Origin: Hydrogenophaga sp.
GTDB lineage: Bacteria > Pseudomonadota > Gammaproteobacteria > Burkholderiales > Burkholderiaceae_C
Length of the DNA: 64,000 bases
Direction of reading: 5' to 3'
Assembly (NCBI RefSeq): GCF_019264445.1
Contig: NZ_JAHVAB010000078.1
Coordinates: 62,001-126,000, forward strand
In this document: positions 55,895-64,000 of the stretch, piece by piece
How positions within the stretch are numbered: position 1 is the stretch's first letter
Layout: every line of letters starts with the position of its first letter
Made by a program: the position numbers and the translations under genes
Notes under the pieces: model-generated
Told to the model about the DNA's origin: nothing
What the model saw: the letters and a program-made list of their open reading frames with translations, nothing else
Databases searched by the model: none

Positions 55895-57369
55895 CCTCAT
55901 TCGCCCAACGTTGCGGCCTGCAATCGCCCGAGCGCGACGCCGAGTGCCAGCGCGTGGCCGCGCTCATCGAGGCCAGCGGCCTGGAGCTGGTGCGCTTTGG
56001 CTGGTGCGACGCCCACGGCATGCTGCGCGGCAAGACGCTCACGGCCGCAGCGGCGGTGCGCGCCCTGCGCGACGGCGTGGGCATGGTGGGCACGCTGATG
56101 CTCAAGGACACCGCCGACCGCACGGCCTGGAAAGTGTTCGAGCCCGGTGGTGCCGCCGACCTGCCCGGCTTCGCGGGCGCCTCCAACCTCATGCTCATGC
56201 CCGACCCGGCCAGCTTCACCGTGCTGCCCTGGCTGGAGCGCACCGGCTGGCTGCGCTGTCAGCCCTGGTTTGCCGACGGCACGCCCGTGCCGCTGGACGC
56301 GCGCCGCATGCTGCAGACCGCACTCGGGCGGCTGGCCGAGGCAGGCTACGGCCTGAAGACCGGGCTCGAGGTGGAGTTTCACATCTACCGCATCACCGAC
56401 GCCCGCCCGCAGCTCGATCCCGAGCTGGCCGCCTGGCCGGGCCTGCCGCCCCGCGTGGAGATGATCCACCCCGGCTACAACCTGCAGGCCGAAGCCATGA
56501 GCGACCTGAGCGACGAGCCTCTGCGCATCGTGCAGCGCACGGCGCAAGCGCTGGGCTTGCCATTGCAATCGCTCGAAATCGAACTCGGCCCGAGCCAGGT
56601 GGAAGCCGTTTTCGACGCCACCGACGCGCTCACCGCCGCCGACCAGATGGTGCTGTTTCGCAACGGCGTGCGGCAGGCGCTGCGCCGCGCGGGCTACCAC
56701 GCGACCTTCATGTGCCGCCCGCCGTTCCCGAACATCATGTCCAGCGGCTGGCACCTGCACCAGTCGCTGGTCGACCAGAAGACCGGGCGCAATGCGTGTG
56801 TGCGCGAGGCGCCGGCCGCCGGCACCACACGCGCCGACGCCACGCACACGCTGTCTGAGGCGGGGGCGCACTGGCTTGCCGGCTTGCTGGCACACGCCCG
56901 CGGCATGACGGTGCTGTGCACCTCCACCATCAACGGCTTCGCCCGCTTTCGCCCCAACGCGCTTGCGCCGCAGTCCGCGCTGTGGGGACAGGACAACCGG
57001 GGCGCCATGCTGCGCGTGGTGGGCGCCGCAGGTGACAACGCCACCCGCATCGAAAACCGCGTGGGCGAACCGGCCGCCAACCCTTACCTCTACATGGCGG
57101 CGCAAATCCACGCCGGGCTGGATGGGCTGGCGCGCGCCACACTGCCACCACAGGCCAGCGAATCGCCCTACGCCGCCGAACACCAGAAACTGCCCTCCTC
57201 GCTGGGTGAAGGGCTGGACGCACTGCGCACAGACACTTCGCTCTGCGCCGCACTGGGCGAGGACTTCGTGCGCTACTTCTGCCGCATCAAGCAGAGCGAA
57301 ATCGACCGACACGCCCAGGCCGAAGACAAGACCGACTTCGAACGGCGCGAGTACTTCAGCCGCATCTGA
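55891..57369 (+). CDS. glutamine synthetase family protein (possible gamma-glutamyl-amine ligase)
   Basis: 492 residues, GS fold. N-domain FGWCDAHGMLRGKTL; metal Glu pair E160-V-E162 in GLEVEFHIY; SSGWHLHQSL with H288/H290 and the ATP site. Then GFARFRPNALAPQSALWGQD and IENRVGEPAANPYLYMAAQI. It is not canonical GlnA: shorter conserved loops, and the GlnA adenylylation Tyr segment is not evident. Relatives ligate glutamate to amines (PuuA, IpuC, aniline TdnQ/AtdA1; known). ATGA overlap with the Rieske gene and a 12-bp gap to the ferredoxin indicate one operon, so it probably activates an amine for the oxygenase. Confidence 0.85.
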   Translation: MTSFAQRCGLQSPERDAECQRVAALIEASGLELVRFGWCDAHGMLRGKTLTAAAAVRALRDGVGMVGTLMLKDTADRTAWKVFEPGGAADLPGFAGASNLMLMPDPASFTVLPWLERTGWLRCQPWFADGTPVPLDARRMLQTALGRLAEAGYGLKTGLEVEFHIYRITDARPQLDPELAAWPGLPPRVEMIHPGYNLQAEAMSDLSDEPLRIVQRTAQALGLPLQSLEIELGPSQVEAVFDATDALTAADQMVLFRNGVRQALRRAGYHATFMCRPPFPNIMSSGWHLHQSLVDQKTGRNACVREAPAAGTTRADATHTLSEAGAHWLAGLLAHARGMTVLCTSTINGFARFRPNALAPQSALWGQDNRGAMLRVVGAAGDNATRIENRVGEPAANPYLYMAAQIHAGLDGLARATLPPQASESPYAAEHQKLPSSLGEGLDALRTDTSLCAALGEDFVRYFCRIKQSEIDRHAQAEDKTDFERREYFSRI

Positions 57370-57381
57370 CCCCCCATCGAC

Positions 57382-57705
57382 ATGATCACGATTCGCTTCA
57401 TCCAGCCCGACGGCACGGTGCAGACCCTTGAGGCCGAGCCCGGGCAGAGCCTCATGAAAGCCGCGGTGGACGCCAACCTGCCCGGCATCGAAGCCGACTG
57501 CGGTGGCAGCCTCACCTGCGCCACCTGCCACGTCATGATCGGCGCGCCGTGGTCGGCCCTGCTGCCCGCCCCCGTGCCCGACGAAACCGACATGCTCGAC
57601 TTCGCTTCAAGCCCCGTGGTGCCTGAGAGTCGCCTGAGCTGCCAGGTGCGCCTGACGCCCGAACTGGACGGCATGGAGGTGCGCCTGCCCGCGTCGCAAC
57701 ACTGA
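57382..57705 (+). CDS. adrenodoxin/putidaredoxin-type [2Fe-2S] ferredoxin
   Basis: 107 residues. Cluster ligands C40, C46, C49 ([16 protein letters not shown]5CX2C) and C87 (SRLSCQVRL) follow the vertebrate-type ferredoxin pattern, with the acidic helix [11 protein letters not shown] before the last Cys. Such proteins carry electrons from a flavin reductase to P450s or Rieske oxygenases. It lies 12 bp after the GS-like gene and is the likely electron donor to the oxygenase. No ferredoxin reductase gene is in the cluster, so a housekeeping reductase must serve. Confidence 0.9.
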   Translation: MITIRFIQPDGTVQTLEAEPGQSLMKAAVDANLPGIEADCGGSLTCATCHVMIGAPWSALLPAPVPDETDMLDFASSPVVPESRLSCQVRLTPELDGMEVRLPASQH

Positions 57706-57763
57706 AGCCACTGGCCAACGCCCGTGGCACACTGACCGCCTCCCCCTCCAGACCCGACTCCCC

Positions 57764-58468
57764 ATGCCCGACACCACCTACTCCTTTGCCCCGCCCGCCG
57801 TTGTCAGCGTCCCGGTTCTCGGACGGCCTGAGCGCTTCCCGGTGCACCGCATTTACTGCGTCGGCCGCAACTACGAAGAGCACGCCAAAGAAATGGGCTT
57901 CACCGGCCGTGAGCCGCCTTTCTTCTTTCTCAAACCCGCCGACGCGCTGGTGATCGCCAACAGTGGCCAGACCGCCACCATTCCCTACCCCAGCCTCACC
58001 AGCAACCTGCACCACGAAATCGAACTCGTGGTGGCCATCGGCACCGGCGGCAAAAACATCAAAGCCGCCGACGCCGCGAAACACATCTACGGCTACGCCG
58101 TGGGCCTGGACATGACGCGCCGCGACCTGCAGAACGACATGAAGAAACAGGGTCGGCCCTGGTGCATCGGCAAGGCCTACGACCACTCCGCACCCATCGG
58201 CCCCATCACGCTCGCCGCAGACGCGGGCGACATCCACCACGCGCCCATCTGGTTGCAGGTCAATGGCGCCGACCGCCAGCGCAGCACCGTGGCCAAGCTG
58301 ATCTGGAACGTGAGCGAGACCATCGAGCACCTGTCGGCCGCGTGGGAACTGCAGCCCGGTGATCTGATCTACACCGGCACGCCCGAAGGCGTGGCGGCAG
58401 TGGTGCAGGGAGACACCCTGCGCGGTGGCGTCGAGGGCCTCACCGAGATTTCCGTGCGCGTGGCCTGA
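57764..58468 (+). CDS. fumarylacetoacetate hydrolase family protein (fumarylpyruvate hydrolase-like)
   Basis: 234 residues of the FAH C-domain fold. Seen: the start of the domain [20 protein letters not shown], metal-binding acidic residues in [11 protein letters not shown] (Glu-x-Glu) and the [12 protein letters not shown] Asp, [12 protein letters not shown], and the family end [15 protein letters not shown]. This short form is typical of NagK fumarylpyruvate hydrolases and acylpyruvases. It follows the ferredoxin by 58 bp and may complete ring-cleavage product breakdown together with the zeta-GST isomerase 5 kb upstream. No ring-cleavage dioxygenase is adjacent. Confidence 0.87.
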   Translation: MPDTTYSFAPPAVVSVPVLGRPERFPVHRIYCVGRNYEEHAKEMGFTGREPPFFFLKPADALVIANSGQTATIPYPSLTSNLHHEIELVVAIGTGGKNIKAADAAKHIYGYAVGLDMTRRDLQNDMKKQGRPWCIGKAYDHSAPIGPITLAADAGDIHHAPIWLQVNGADRQRSTVAKLIWNVSETIEHLSAAWELQPGDLIYTGTPEGVAAVVQGDTLRGGVEGLTEISVRVA

Positions 58469-58479
58469 GCCCCGTGACG

Positions 58480-58505
58480 GAGGTCTCACCTGAGGGTAAG
58501 ACCTC
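58480..58505. promoter_or_regulatory. inverted repeat before TRAP binding-protein gene
   Basis: GAGGTCT (58480-58486) and AGACCTC (58499-58505), perfect 7-bp arms with a 12-base centre, 11 bp after the FAH-family stop and 66 bp before the next start. No T run follows, so operator is likelier than terminator. Confidence 0.4.
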
Positions 58506-58571
58506 TGACGCATCGGTCATGGCCTGACATATGCTTGCTCCGTTTTTCATTGACCCCAGGAGACCCTTTTC

Positions 58572-59618
58572 ATGATCCAACGCAGAACCCTGCTCCAGTC
58601 TGGTGCAGCCGTGGCCTTGGGCGCACCCGCGCTCACCGGCTTCGCCCAGCAAAGCGTCACGCTCAAGTTCCACACGTTCATGGCGCCGCAGTCCAACGTG
58701 TACATCAACATGCACAAGGCCTGGATGGACAAGGTCGAGAAGGAATCGGGCGGCCGCATCAAGTTCGAGGGCTACCCCGCCATGACGCTGGGTGGCACGC
58801 CAGTGCAGCTGTTTGACCAGGCGCGGGACGGCGTGGTCGACATCGTGTGGACGTTGCCCGGCAACACGCCAGGCCGCTTCCCGCGCACCGAAGTGTTCGA
58901 GCTGCCTTTCATGATGAGCAACGCCGAAGCCACTTCCAAGGCCTTCTGGGAGTACATCACCACGATGGCCCCCGACGAGTACAAGGAAGTGCAGCCCATC
59001 GCCCTGCAAGTGCACGGCCCGGGCATGTTCCACATGCGCAGCAAGCAGGTCAAGACCGCTGAAGACCTGCGCGGCTCCAAGGTGCGCGGCCCCACCCGCC
59101 AGATCACCAAGATGCTCGGCTACCTCGGCGCCATCCCCGTGGGCATGCCGCTGCCGCAAATCCCCGACTCGCTCTCCAAGGGTGTGATCGATGGTTGCGT
59201 GATCCCCTGGGAAGTGGTGCCTTCGGTGAAGGTGCACGAACTCACCAAGTTCCACAGCGAATTCGACCCCGCTGGCGGCGCGCTCTACACCACCACATTC
59301 GTGATGGCCATGAACCGCAACAAGTACTCGTCGCTGCCGCCCGACCTCAAGGCGATCATCGACAAGAACTCCGGCATCGAAACCTCCGGCTGGCTGGGCA
59401 AGACGCAGCAGGCCGGCGACGCCGCCGGCCGCGACGCTGCGGTGAAGCAAGGCAACACCATCTACACGATTCCGTCTGCAGAGGCGCAGGAGTTCAAGCG
59501 CAAGGCGCGCCTGGTGGAAGTGGAGTGGGTGCAGGACATGGACAAGCGCGGCTTCGACGGCAAGAAGCTGCTGGAAACCGCCAAGGCACTGATCGTCAAG
59601 CACAGCAAGAAGGCGTAA
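58572..59618 (+). CDS. TRAP transporter solute-binding protein (DctP family)
   Basis: 348 residues. N-terminal signal IQRRTLLQSGAAVALGAPAL contains RR and fits a Tat or Sec leader cut near GFAQQ. DctP/TAXI-like motifs: TLKFHTFMAPQSNVYINMHK, QLFDQARDGVVDIVWTLPGN, FELPFMM, and KVRGPTRQITKMLGYLGA with the carboxylate-binding Arg. It binds an organic acid in the periplasm. The DctQ and DctM membrane partners are not in the window, so it is an orphan or works with distant ones. AGGAGA precedes the ATG. Its position suggests uptake of the oxygenase cluster's substrate. Confidence 0.9.
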   Translation: MIQRRTLLQSGAAVALGAPALTGFAQQSVTLKFHTFMAPQSNVYINMHKAWMDKVEKESGGRIKFEGYPAMTLGGTPVQLFDQARDGVVDIVWTLPGNTPGRFPRTEVFELPFMMSNAEATSKAFWEYITTMAPDEYKEVQPIALQVHGPGMFHMRSKQVKTAEDLRGSKVRGPTRQITKMLGYLGAIPVGMPLPQIPDSLSKGVIDGCVIPWEVVPSVKVHELTKFHSEFDPAGGALYTTTFVMAMNRNKYSSLPPDLKAIIDKNSGIETSGWLGKTQQAGDAAGRDAAVKQGNTIYTIPSAEAQEFKRKARLVEVEWVQDMDKRGFDGKKLLETAKALIVKHSKKA

Positions 59619-59634
59619 GCCACCTTGTCGACCG

Positions 59635-59664
59635 AAATACCGGGCCATGGCCCGGTATTTTTTT
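59635..59664 (+). terminator. Rho-independent terminator after TRAP binding protein
   Basis: Perfect palindrome AAATACCGGGCCA / TGGCCCGGTATTT (59635-59660) followed by more T. The arms meet with no loop, so the functional hairpin opens about four central bases. Confidence 0.85.
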
Positions 59665-59694
59665 GGCTATCGCCTACCTCGATAAACTGCCCCG

Positions 59695-60249
59695 ATGCTG
59701 CGTCCACCCCCAAAACACTGCCGCAACTGCGGCACCGCCGTCGAGATGCGCCTGCCCGACGATGGCGACACCAAACTCCGTGCCGTCTGTCCTGCCTGCC
59801 ATACCGTGCACTATGAGAACCCGCTCAATGTCGTGGGCACCGTGCCTGTGTGGGGCGACACGGGCCAGTACGTGCTGCTGTGCAAGCGCAACATCGAGCC
59901 GCGCTGGGGCAAATGGACCCTGCCTGCCGGCTTCATGGAGCTGGGCGAAACCACGGCAGAGGGCGCCGCGCGCGAGACCACCGAAGAGGCGGGCGCGCAA
60001 TTCGAGATGGGTGAGATCTTCACGCTGATGAACGTGGCGCGCGTGGGGCAGGTACACGTGTACTACCGCGCCCGCCTCCTCAGCGATCAGTTCGACCCGG
60101 GCCACGAAACCATCGAAGCCCGACTCTTCACCGAAGACCAGATTCCCTGGGACGACATCGCCTTTCGCACCGTCAAGGAAACGCTGGAACACTACTTTGC
60201 CGACCGCCGCGCGGGCCGGTTCGGCTTTCACGCCTTCGATATCGCCTGA
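59695..60249 (+). CDS. Nudix hydrolase with N-terminal zinc ribbon
   Basis: 184 residues. A zinc ribbon (CRNCG at 9-13 and CPACH near 34) precedes the Nudix domain: the box is GFMELGETTAEGAARETTEE with the trailing AG, matching GX5EX7REX2EEXG. The layout resembles NudC/NADH pyrophosphatase and ADP-ribose pyrophosphatase-like proteins but lacks the NudC N-domain. Cleaves a nucleoside diphosphate derivative; the substrate is unknown. It stands alone behind a terminator and converges with the minus-strand hypothetical gene. Confidence 0.88.
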   Translation: MLRPPPKHCRNCGTAVEMRLPDDGDTKLRAVCPACHTVHYENPLNVVGTVPVWGDTGQYVLLCKRNIEPRWGKWTLPAGFMELGETTAEGAARETTEEAGAQFEMGEIFTLMNVARVGQVHVYYRARLLSDQFDPGHETIEARLFTEDQIPWDDIAFRTVKETLEHYFADRRAGRFGFHAFDIA

Positions 60250-60274
60250 GGTACGCCGGGCCTGCGGGCCAGCC

Positions 60275-60607
60275 TCAGGCGGCGGTGTCGCCTGCGGCGT
60301 CTGCGGCCAGGGGGGGCCAGTTCAGCAGCTCGGCCAGCCGACGCGCCACCCACACCGACTCCACCTCGCTCACCACCGCCGGCTCCACCCGCAGGCCCTG
60401 CAGGCAACGCGTGAGCACATCGGCCTCGGTGATGCCGAGGCTGAACGCCATGTTGCTCGCGGTCTCGGTGAGCATCTGCGCCATGTCCTCACACAGCTCG
60501 TAGCGCGCCGCCAGCTCGTCGCGCGGCAGGCTGGGCTTCTGGCGCCCCGGCGCCACATACAGCGCCACAAACGACTGCGGGATTTCGATTTGCGATTCGT
60601 CGGACAT
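60275..60607 (-). CDS. hypothetical protein downstream of the Zeta toxin
   Basis: 110 residues, soluble and acidic, mostly helical. QSFVALYVAPGRQKPSLPRD, then LAARYELCEDMAQMLTETA and SLGITEADVLTRCLQGL look like a conserved Burkholderiales protein of unknown function (recollection). It starts 10 bp after the Zeta-type toxin stop on the same strand, so it may be co-transcribed with the toxin-antitoxin pair. No known TA accessory is recognised; it could equally be an independent housekeeping gene. Confidence 0.6.
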   Translation of the reverse strand: MSDESQIEIPQSFVALYVAPGRQKPSLPRDELAARYELCEDMAQMLTETASNMAFSLGITEADVLTRCLQGLRVEPAVVSEVESVWVARRLAELLNWPPLAADAAGDTAA

Positions 60608-60616
60608 TCGGCTCTT

Positions 60617-61255
60617 TCAATGGGAGGTGGCCGTGGAGCCATCGGGCACCTCTGCCAGCAGCTGATCGGCCCAACCGGGCAAGCGCAAGGGCGTTTTCCA
60701 CGTCACGCGACCCGCACGGCAGCGCGCCACGAGGCGCGGTGGCTGGACCACGCGGTTGCGTGGGCCGGAAGTGTCGTACAGCAGCACAAGGTCGGCCAGC
60801 GCGATGGCCTTGGTCAGGTTCGCCAGCGTGCGCGGGTAGCGCGCCAGAATCCGCTCGGGCGGCACGCTGTGGCCGCCCTCCTGTTCGCGTTGCTGCACGC
60901 GCGCCAGCAGGTGCCGGGGCTCGTCCACGCACACCACAAGCAACACCACCGCAAAGCCGGCGGCCCTGGCCTGGGCCAGCAGATCGAGCTTGGCCGGATG
61001 GGAAAACACCGTCTCGCTCGCAAAGGATTCACCCGCGGCCAGACAGGCCGCCCGGCGCTCATCCGCCCATTGGCGAGCCGCCTGGGACCGCCGGGCCGCA
61101 TCGTTGATGTGCTGAAGGTGTGCCGCCTCATGCAGGTCGGCGTTGACGAACTCGGCCTCGGGCGGGATCAGCCCGCTGGCCAGCGCGGCCCGGTACAGCG
61201 TGGACTTGCCCGCGCCGTTGGGGCCGGCCAGCAGGTAGAAAACCGGTGGGCTCAC
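60617..61255 (-). CDS. Zeta toxin family protein
   Basis: 212 residues from GTG 61255, which overlaps the antitoxin stop as GTGA. Walker A is LLAGPNGAGKSTLYRAAL (residues 7-24), then FVNADLHEAAH (Asp at the substrate-binding site), SFASETVFSHPAKLDLL (the conserved Ser-Glu-Thr) and RYPRTLANLTKAIALADLVLLYD. Zeta toxins phosphorylate UDP-N-acetylglucosamine and block wall synthesis (known for characterised members). Small chromosomal zeta-like kinases of this type are less well studied. It pairs with the ParD-like gene directly upstream. Confidence 0.82.
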   Translation of the reverse strand: MSPPVFYLLAGPNGAGKSTLYRAALASGLIPPEAEFVNADLHEAAHLQHINDAARRSQAARQWADERRAACLAAGESFASETVFSHPAKLDLLAQARAAGFAVVLLVVCVDEPRHLLARVQQREQEGGHSVPPERILARYPRTLANLTKAIALADLVLLYDTSGPRNRVVQPPRLVARCRAGRVTWKTPLRLPGWADQLLAEVPDGSTATSH

Positions 61256-61596
61256 GCGGCGCGGCGAGCGGCCGGCGCCTTGCTGCGGTTGTCCAGCACG
61301 GTGTCGCGCACGGCCTGGGCCAGGCGGCCGCTGGATTCCGCCGCGAGAAACCGGGCTTCGATGGCACTGACGGGGTCCACCCCCTCGGCGTGGCGGGCGG
61401 CGGCGTCGTAACGGGCGATGGCCTCGCGGGCTTCCTGCACCGTCAGGCCGGTTTCCTCGGCGATGCGGCCCAGGGTGGCCCAGTATTCGATCTGGCCAGC
61501 CACCGAGCGGCGCTGGGGCTGCGCGGCTTCGCGCGCCTGGCGAACCAGATGGGCCGGCAATTTGACCGAAGAAAATGCGCTGCTGGAAGACGACAT
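61252..61596 (-). CDS. ParD-like antitoxin
   Basis: 114 residues from ATG 61596. The N-terminal part (AFSSVKLPAHLVRQAREAAQ) has the ribbon-helix-helix pattern of ParD-like antitoxins, with SVAGQIEYWATLGRIAEE following; the C-terminal part (VSAIEARFLAAESS...) would wrap the toxin. The stop overlaps the Zeta start by 4 bp. A perfect palindrome lies 15 bp upstream of the start codon, suggesting autoregulation. Pairing of a ParD-like antitoxin with a Zeta toxin differs from the classical Epsilon/Zeta pair. Confidence 0.78.
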   Translation of the reverse strand: MSSSSSAFSSVKLPAHLVRQAREAAQPQRRSVAGQIEYWATLGRIAEETGLTVQEAREAIARYDAAARHAEGVDPVSAIEARFLAAESSGRLAQAVRDTVLDNRSKAPAARRAA

Positions 61597-61610
61597 GAAA
61601 GCTCTCCTGG

Positions 61611-61629
61611 ATGGCGCATTTTGCGCCAT
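61611..61629. promoter_or_regulatory. palindromic operator of the ParD-like/Zeta module
   Basis: ATGGCGCA-TTT-TGCGCCAT, perfect 8-bp arms, 15 bp upstream of the antitoxin start and between it and the divergent cold-shock/DUF1294 gene. It is a likely binding site for the RHH antitoxin. Confidence 0.65.
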
Positions 61630-61682
61630 TTGGGATACCATGACAACCCACCGGATTTCACCGGACACCATCAGTTGCGATC

Positions 61683-62354
61683 ATGAAAAAACAGGGAACC
61701 GTGGTGCGCTGGAACAGCGAGAAGGCCTTCGGCTTCATCCGCTGTCCGCAAATCCCCGCCGACGTTTTCTTCCACGTGCGCGATTTCAGCGGCCCGGGCA
61801 AACCGGCCGACGGCATGCAGGTGACGTTTGAAGACATCCACGTGGGCGGCAAAGGGCCGCGTGCGCTGTCGGTCGAGCCTGCGCGCAATGCCATCGTCAG
61901 CGAACCGCCTGCCGCGCCGCCACCGGCGCAAGCGGAGTTGCTGCCGCGCAGCCCACCGTCGTCACGCTCGCGTTCGCAATGGCAGAAGCGCCGCGAAGAG
62001 CGCCCGTTGTGGATCGGCCTGGGCTTGATGGCCTTCTGGCTGCTGCTGTGGCTGGTGGGCATTGGCATGGGCCGCTTCCCGTGGGTGATCCTCACCGCCG
62101 TGGTGCTGCTCAACCTGGTGACGTTCTACATGTACTGGCGCGACAAACACGCCGCCATCAACGAGGTGCAACGCACACCCGAGGACTGGCTGCATGGCCT
62201 GGCCTTGGCGGGCGGTTGGCCGGGCGCCTGGTTCGCGCAGCAGATCCTGCGCCACAAGACCAGCAAGCAGCCGTTCCGGATGATCTATTGGGCAACGGTG
62301 GCGGCCAACACGCTGGCCCTGATGGGCTGGGTTGCCTGGCCCGCGTTTCAGTAG
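61683..62354 (+). CDS. cold-shock domain / DUF1294 membrane protein
   Basis: 223 residues: an N-terminal cold-shock OB domain (GTVVRWNSEKAFGFIRCP, ADVFFHVRDF with RNP-like motifs, residues 4-66). A Pro/Ser/Arg-rich linker follows (about 67-105), then a membrane part with helices near 112-130, 134-152 and 198-218 (DUF1294, motif YMYWRDKHAAINEVQRTPED). This two-domain arrangement is known across Proteobacteria but its role is not. ATG 61683 is divergent from the toxin-antitoxin operon, sharing an 86-bp intergenic region. Confidence 0.9.
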   Translation: MKKQGTVVRWNSEKAFGFIRCPQIPADVFFHVRDFSGPGKPADGMQVTFEDIHVGGKGPRALSVEPARNAIVSEPPAAPPPAQAELLPRSPPSSRSRSQWQKRREERPLWIGLGLMAFWLLLWLVGIGMGRFPWVILTAVVLLNLVTFYMYWRDKHAAINEVQRTPEDWLHGLALAGGWPGAWFAQQILRHKTSKQPFRMIYWATVAANTLALMGWVAWPAFQ

Positions 62355-62384
62355 GTCTGCCCGAGCCGCTGCGCAGGCGCTGCC

Positions 62385-64000
<1,616 letters not shown>

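Overview
This is a GC-rich, gene-dense chromosomal segment of a betaproteobacterium. The family-level placement is an inference: order Burkholderiales, most likely Comamonadaceae (Hydrogenophaga-like). It rests on the kdsB-adk pair, class I phaC-phaA-phaB, a B12-dependent propionyl-CoA pathway, abundant CaiB/IclR/Bug/LivK-type catabolic genes, and a recurring intergenic element built around CTGAGCCTGTCGAAG. I see no rRNA, CRISPR, prophage or transposase; two tRNA genes (Pro-TGG, Arg-TCT) lie near 15.1-15.3 kb.

Layout. 0-8 kb: the 3' part of kdsB, adk, an asparaginase operon with two small envelope proteins, lexA behind two tandem SOS boxes, a small unknown gene, a 2-hydroxyacid dehydrogenase and a FimV-like membrane protein. 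8-14.3 kb: acyl-CoA catabolism (3-hydroxyacyl-CoA dehydrogenase, crotonase family protein, Crp/Fnr regulator, and an APH-type kinase paired with an acyl-CoA dehydrogenase of ACAD10/11 or LvaA/LvaC type). 14.3-15.9 kb: a glutathione transferase, two tRNAs and a flavodoxin. 16-24 kb: a complete LivKHMGF-type ABC transporter next to divergent IclR-family pobR and pobA (4-hydroxybenzoate hydroxylase), then a CoA-transferase. 23.8-30.2 kb: aromatic aminotransferase, YgiD-type dioxygenase, intracellular PHB depolymerase, RnfB-like ferredoxin and an unusual chemoreceptor.

30.3-39.1 kb is a methylmalonyl-CoA pathway cluster on the minus strand (VOC epimerase candidate, pccA, pccB, meaB, a GIY-YIG nuclease-domain gene, mcm) with a divergent GntR regulator. 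Four of the six repeat-element sites in the window lie at the gene junctions of this cluster, and the GIY-YIG domain is joined in frame to MeaB through a linker encoded by the repeats. 39-46.4 kb holds a PhoD-like Tat lipoprotein, dusA, a LysR-uraD-Bug set and a YbaL/Kef-type antiporter. 46.6-50.7 kb is phaC-phaA-phaB. 50.7-53.6 kb: pgeF, a maleylacetoacetate/maleylpyruvate isomerase and an Old Yellow Enzyme.

53.7-59.7 kb is the most unusual metabolic cluster: a GntR regulator diverges from a Rieske oxygenase, a glutamine-synthetase-like enzyme and an adrenodoxin-type ferredoxin, followed by a fumarylpyruvate-hydrolase-like protein and an orphan TRAP binding protein. The order resembles gamma-glutamylation-dependent aromatic amine oxidation. 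59.7-64 kb: a Nudix hydrolase, a ParD-like/Zeta toxin-antitoxin module with a palindrome upstream, a cold-shock/DUF1294 membrane protein, and the C-terminal part of YgiQ, whose reading frame runs through an inserted repeat block to the window edge.
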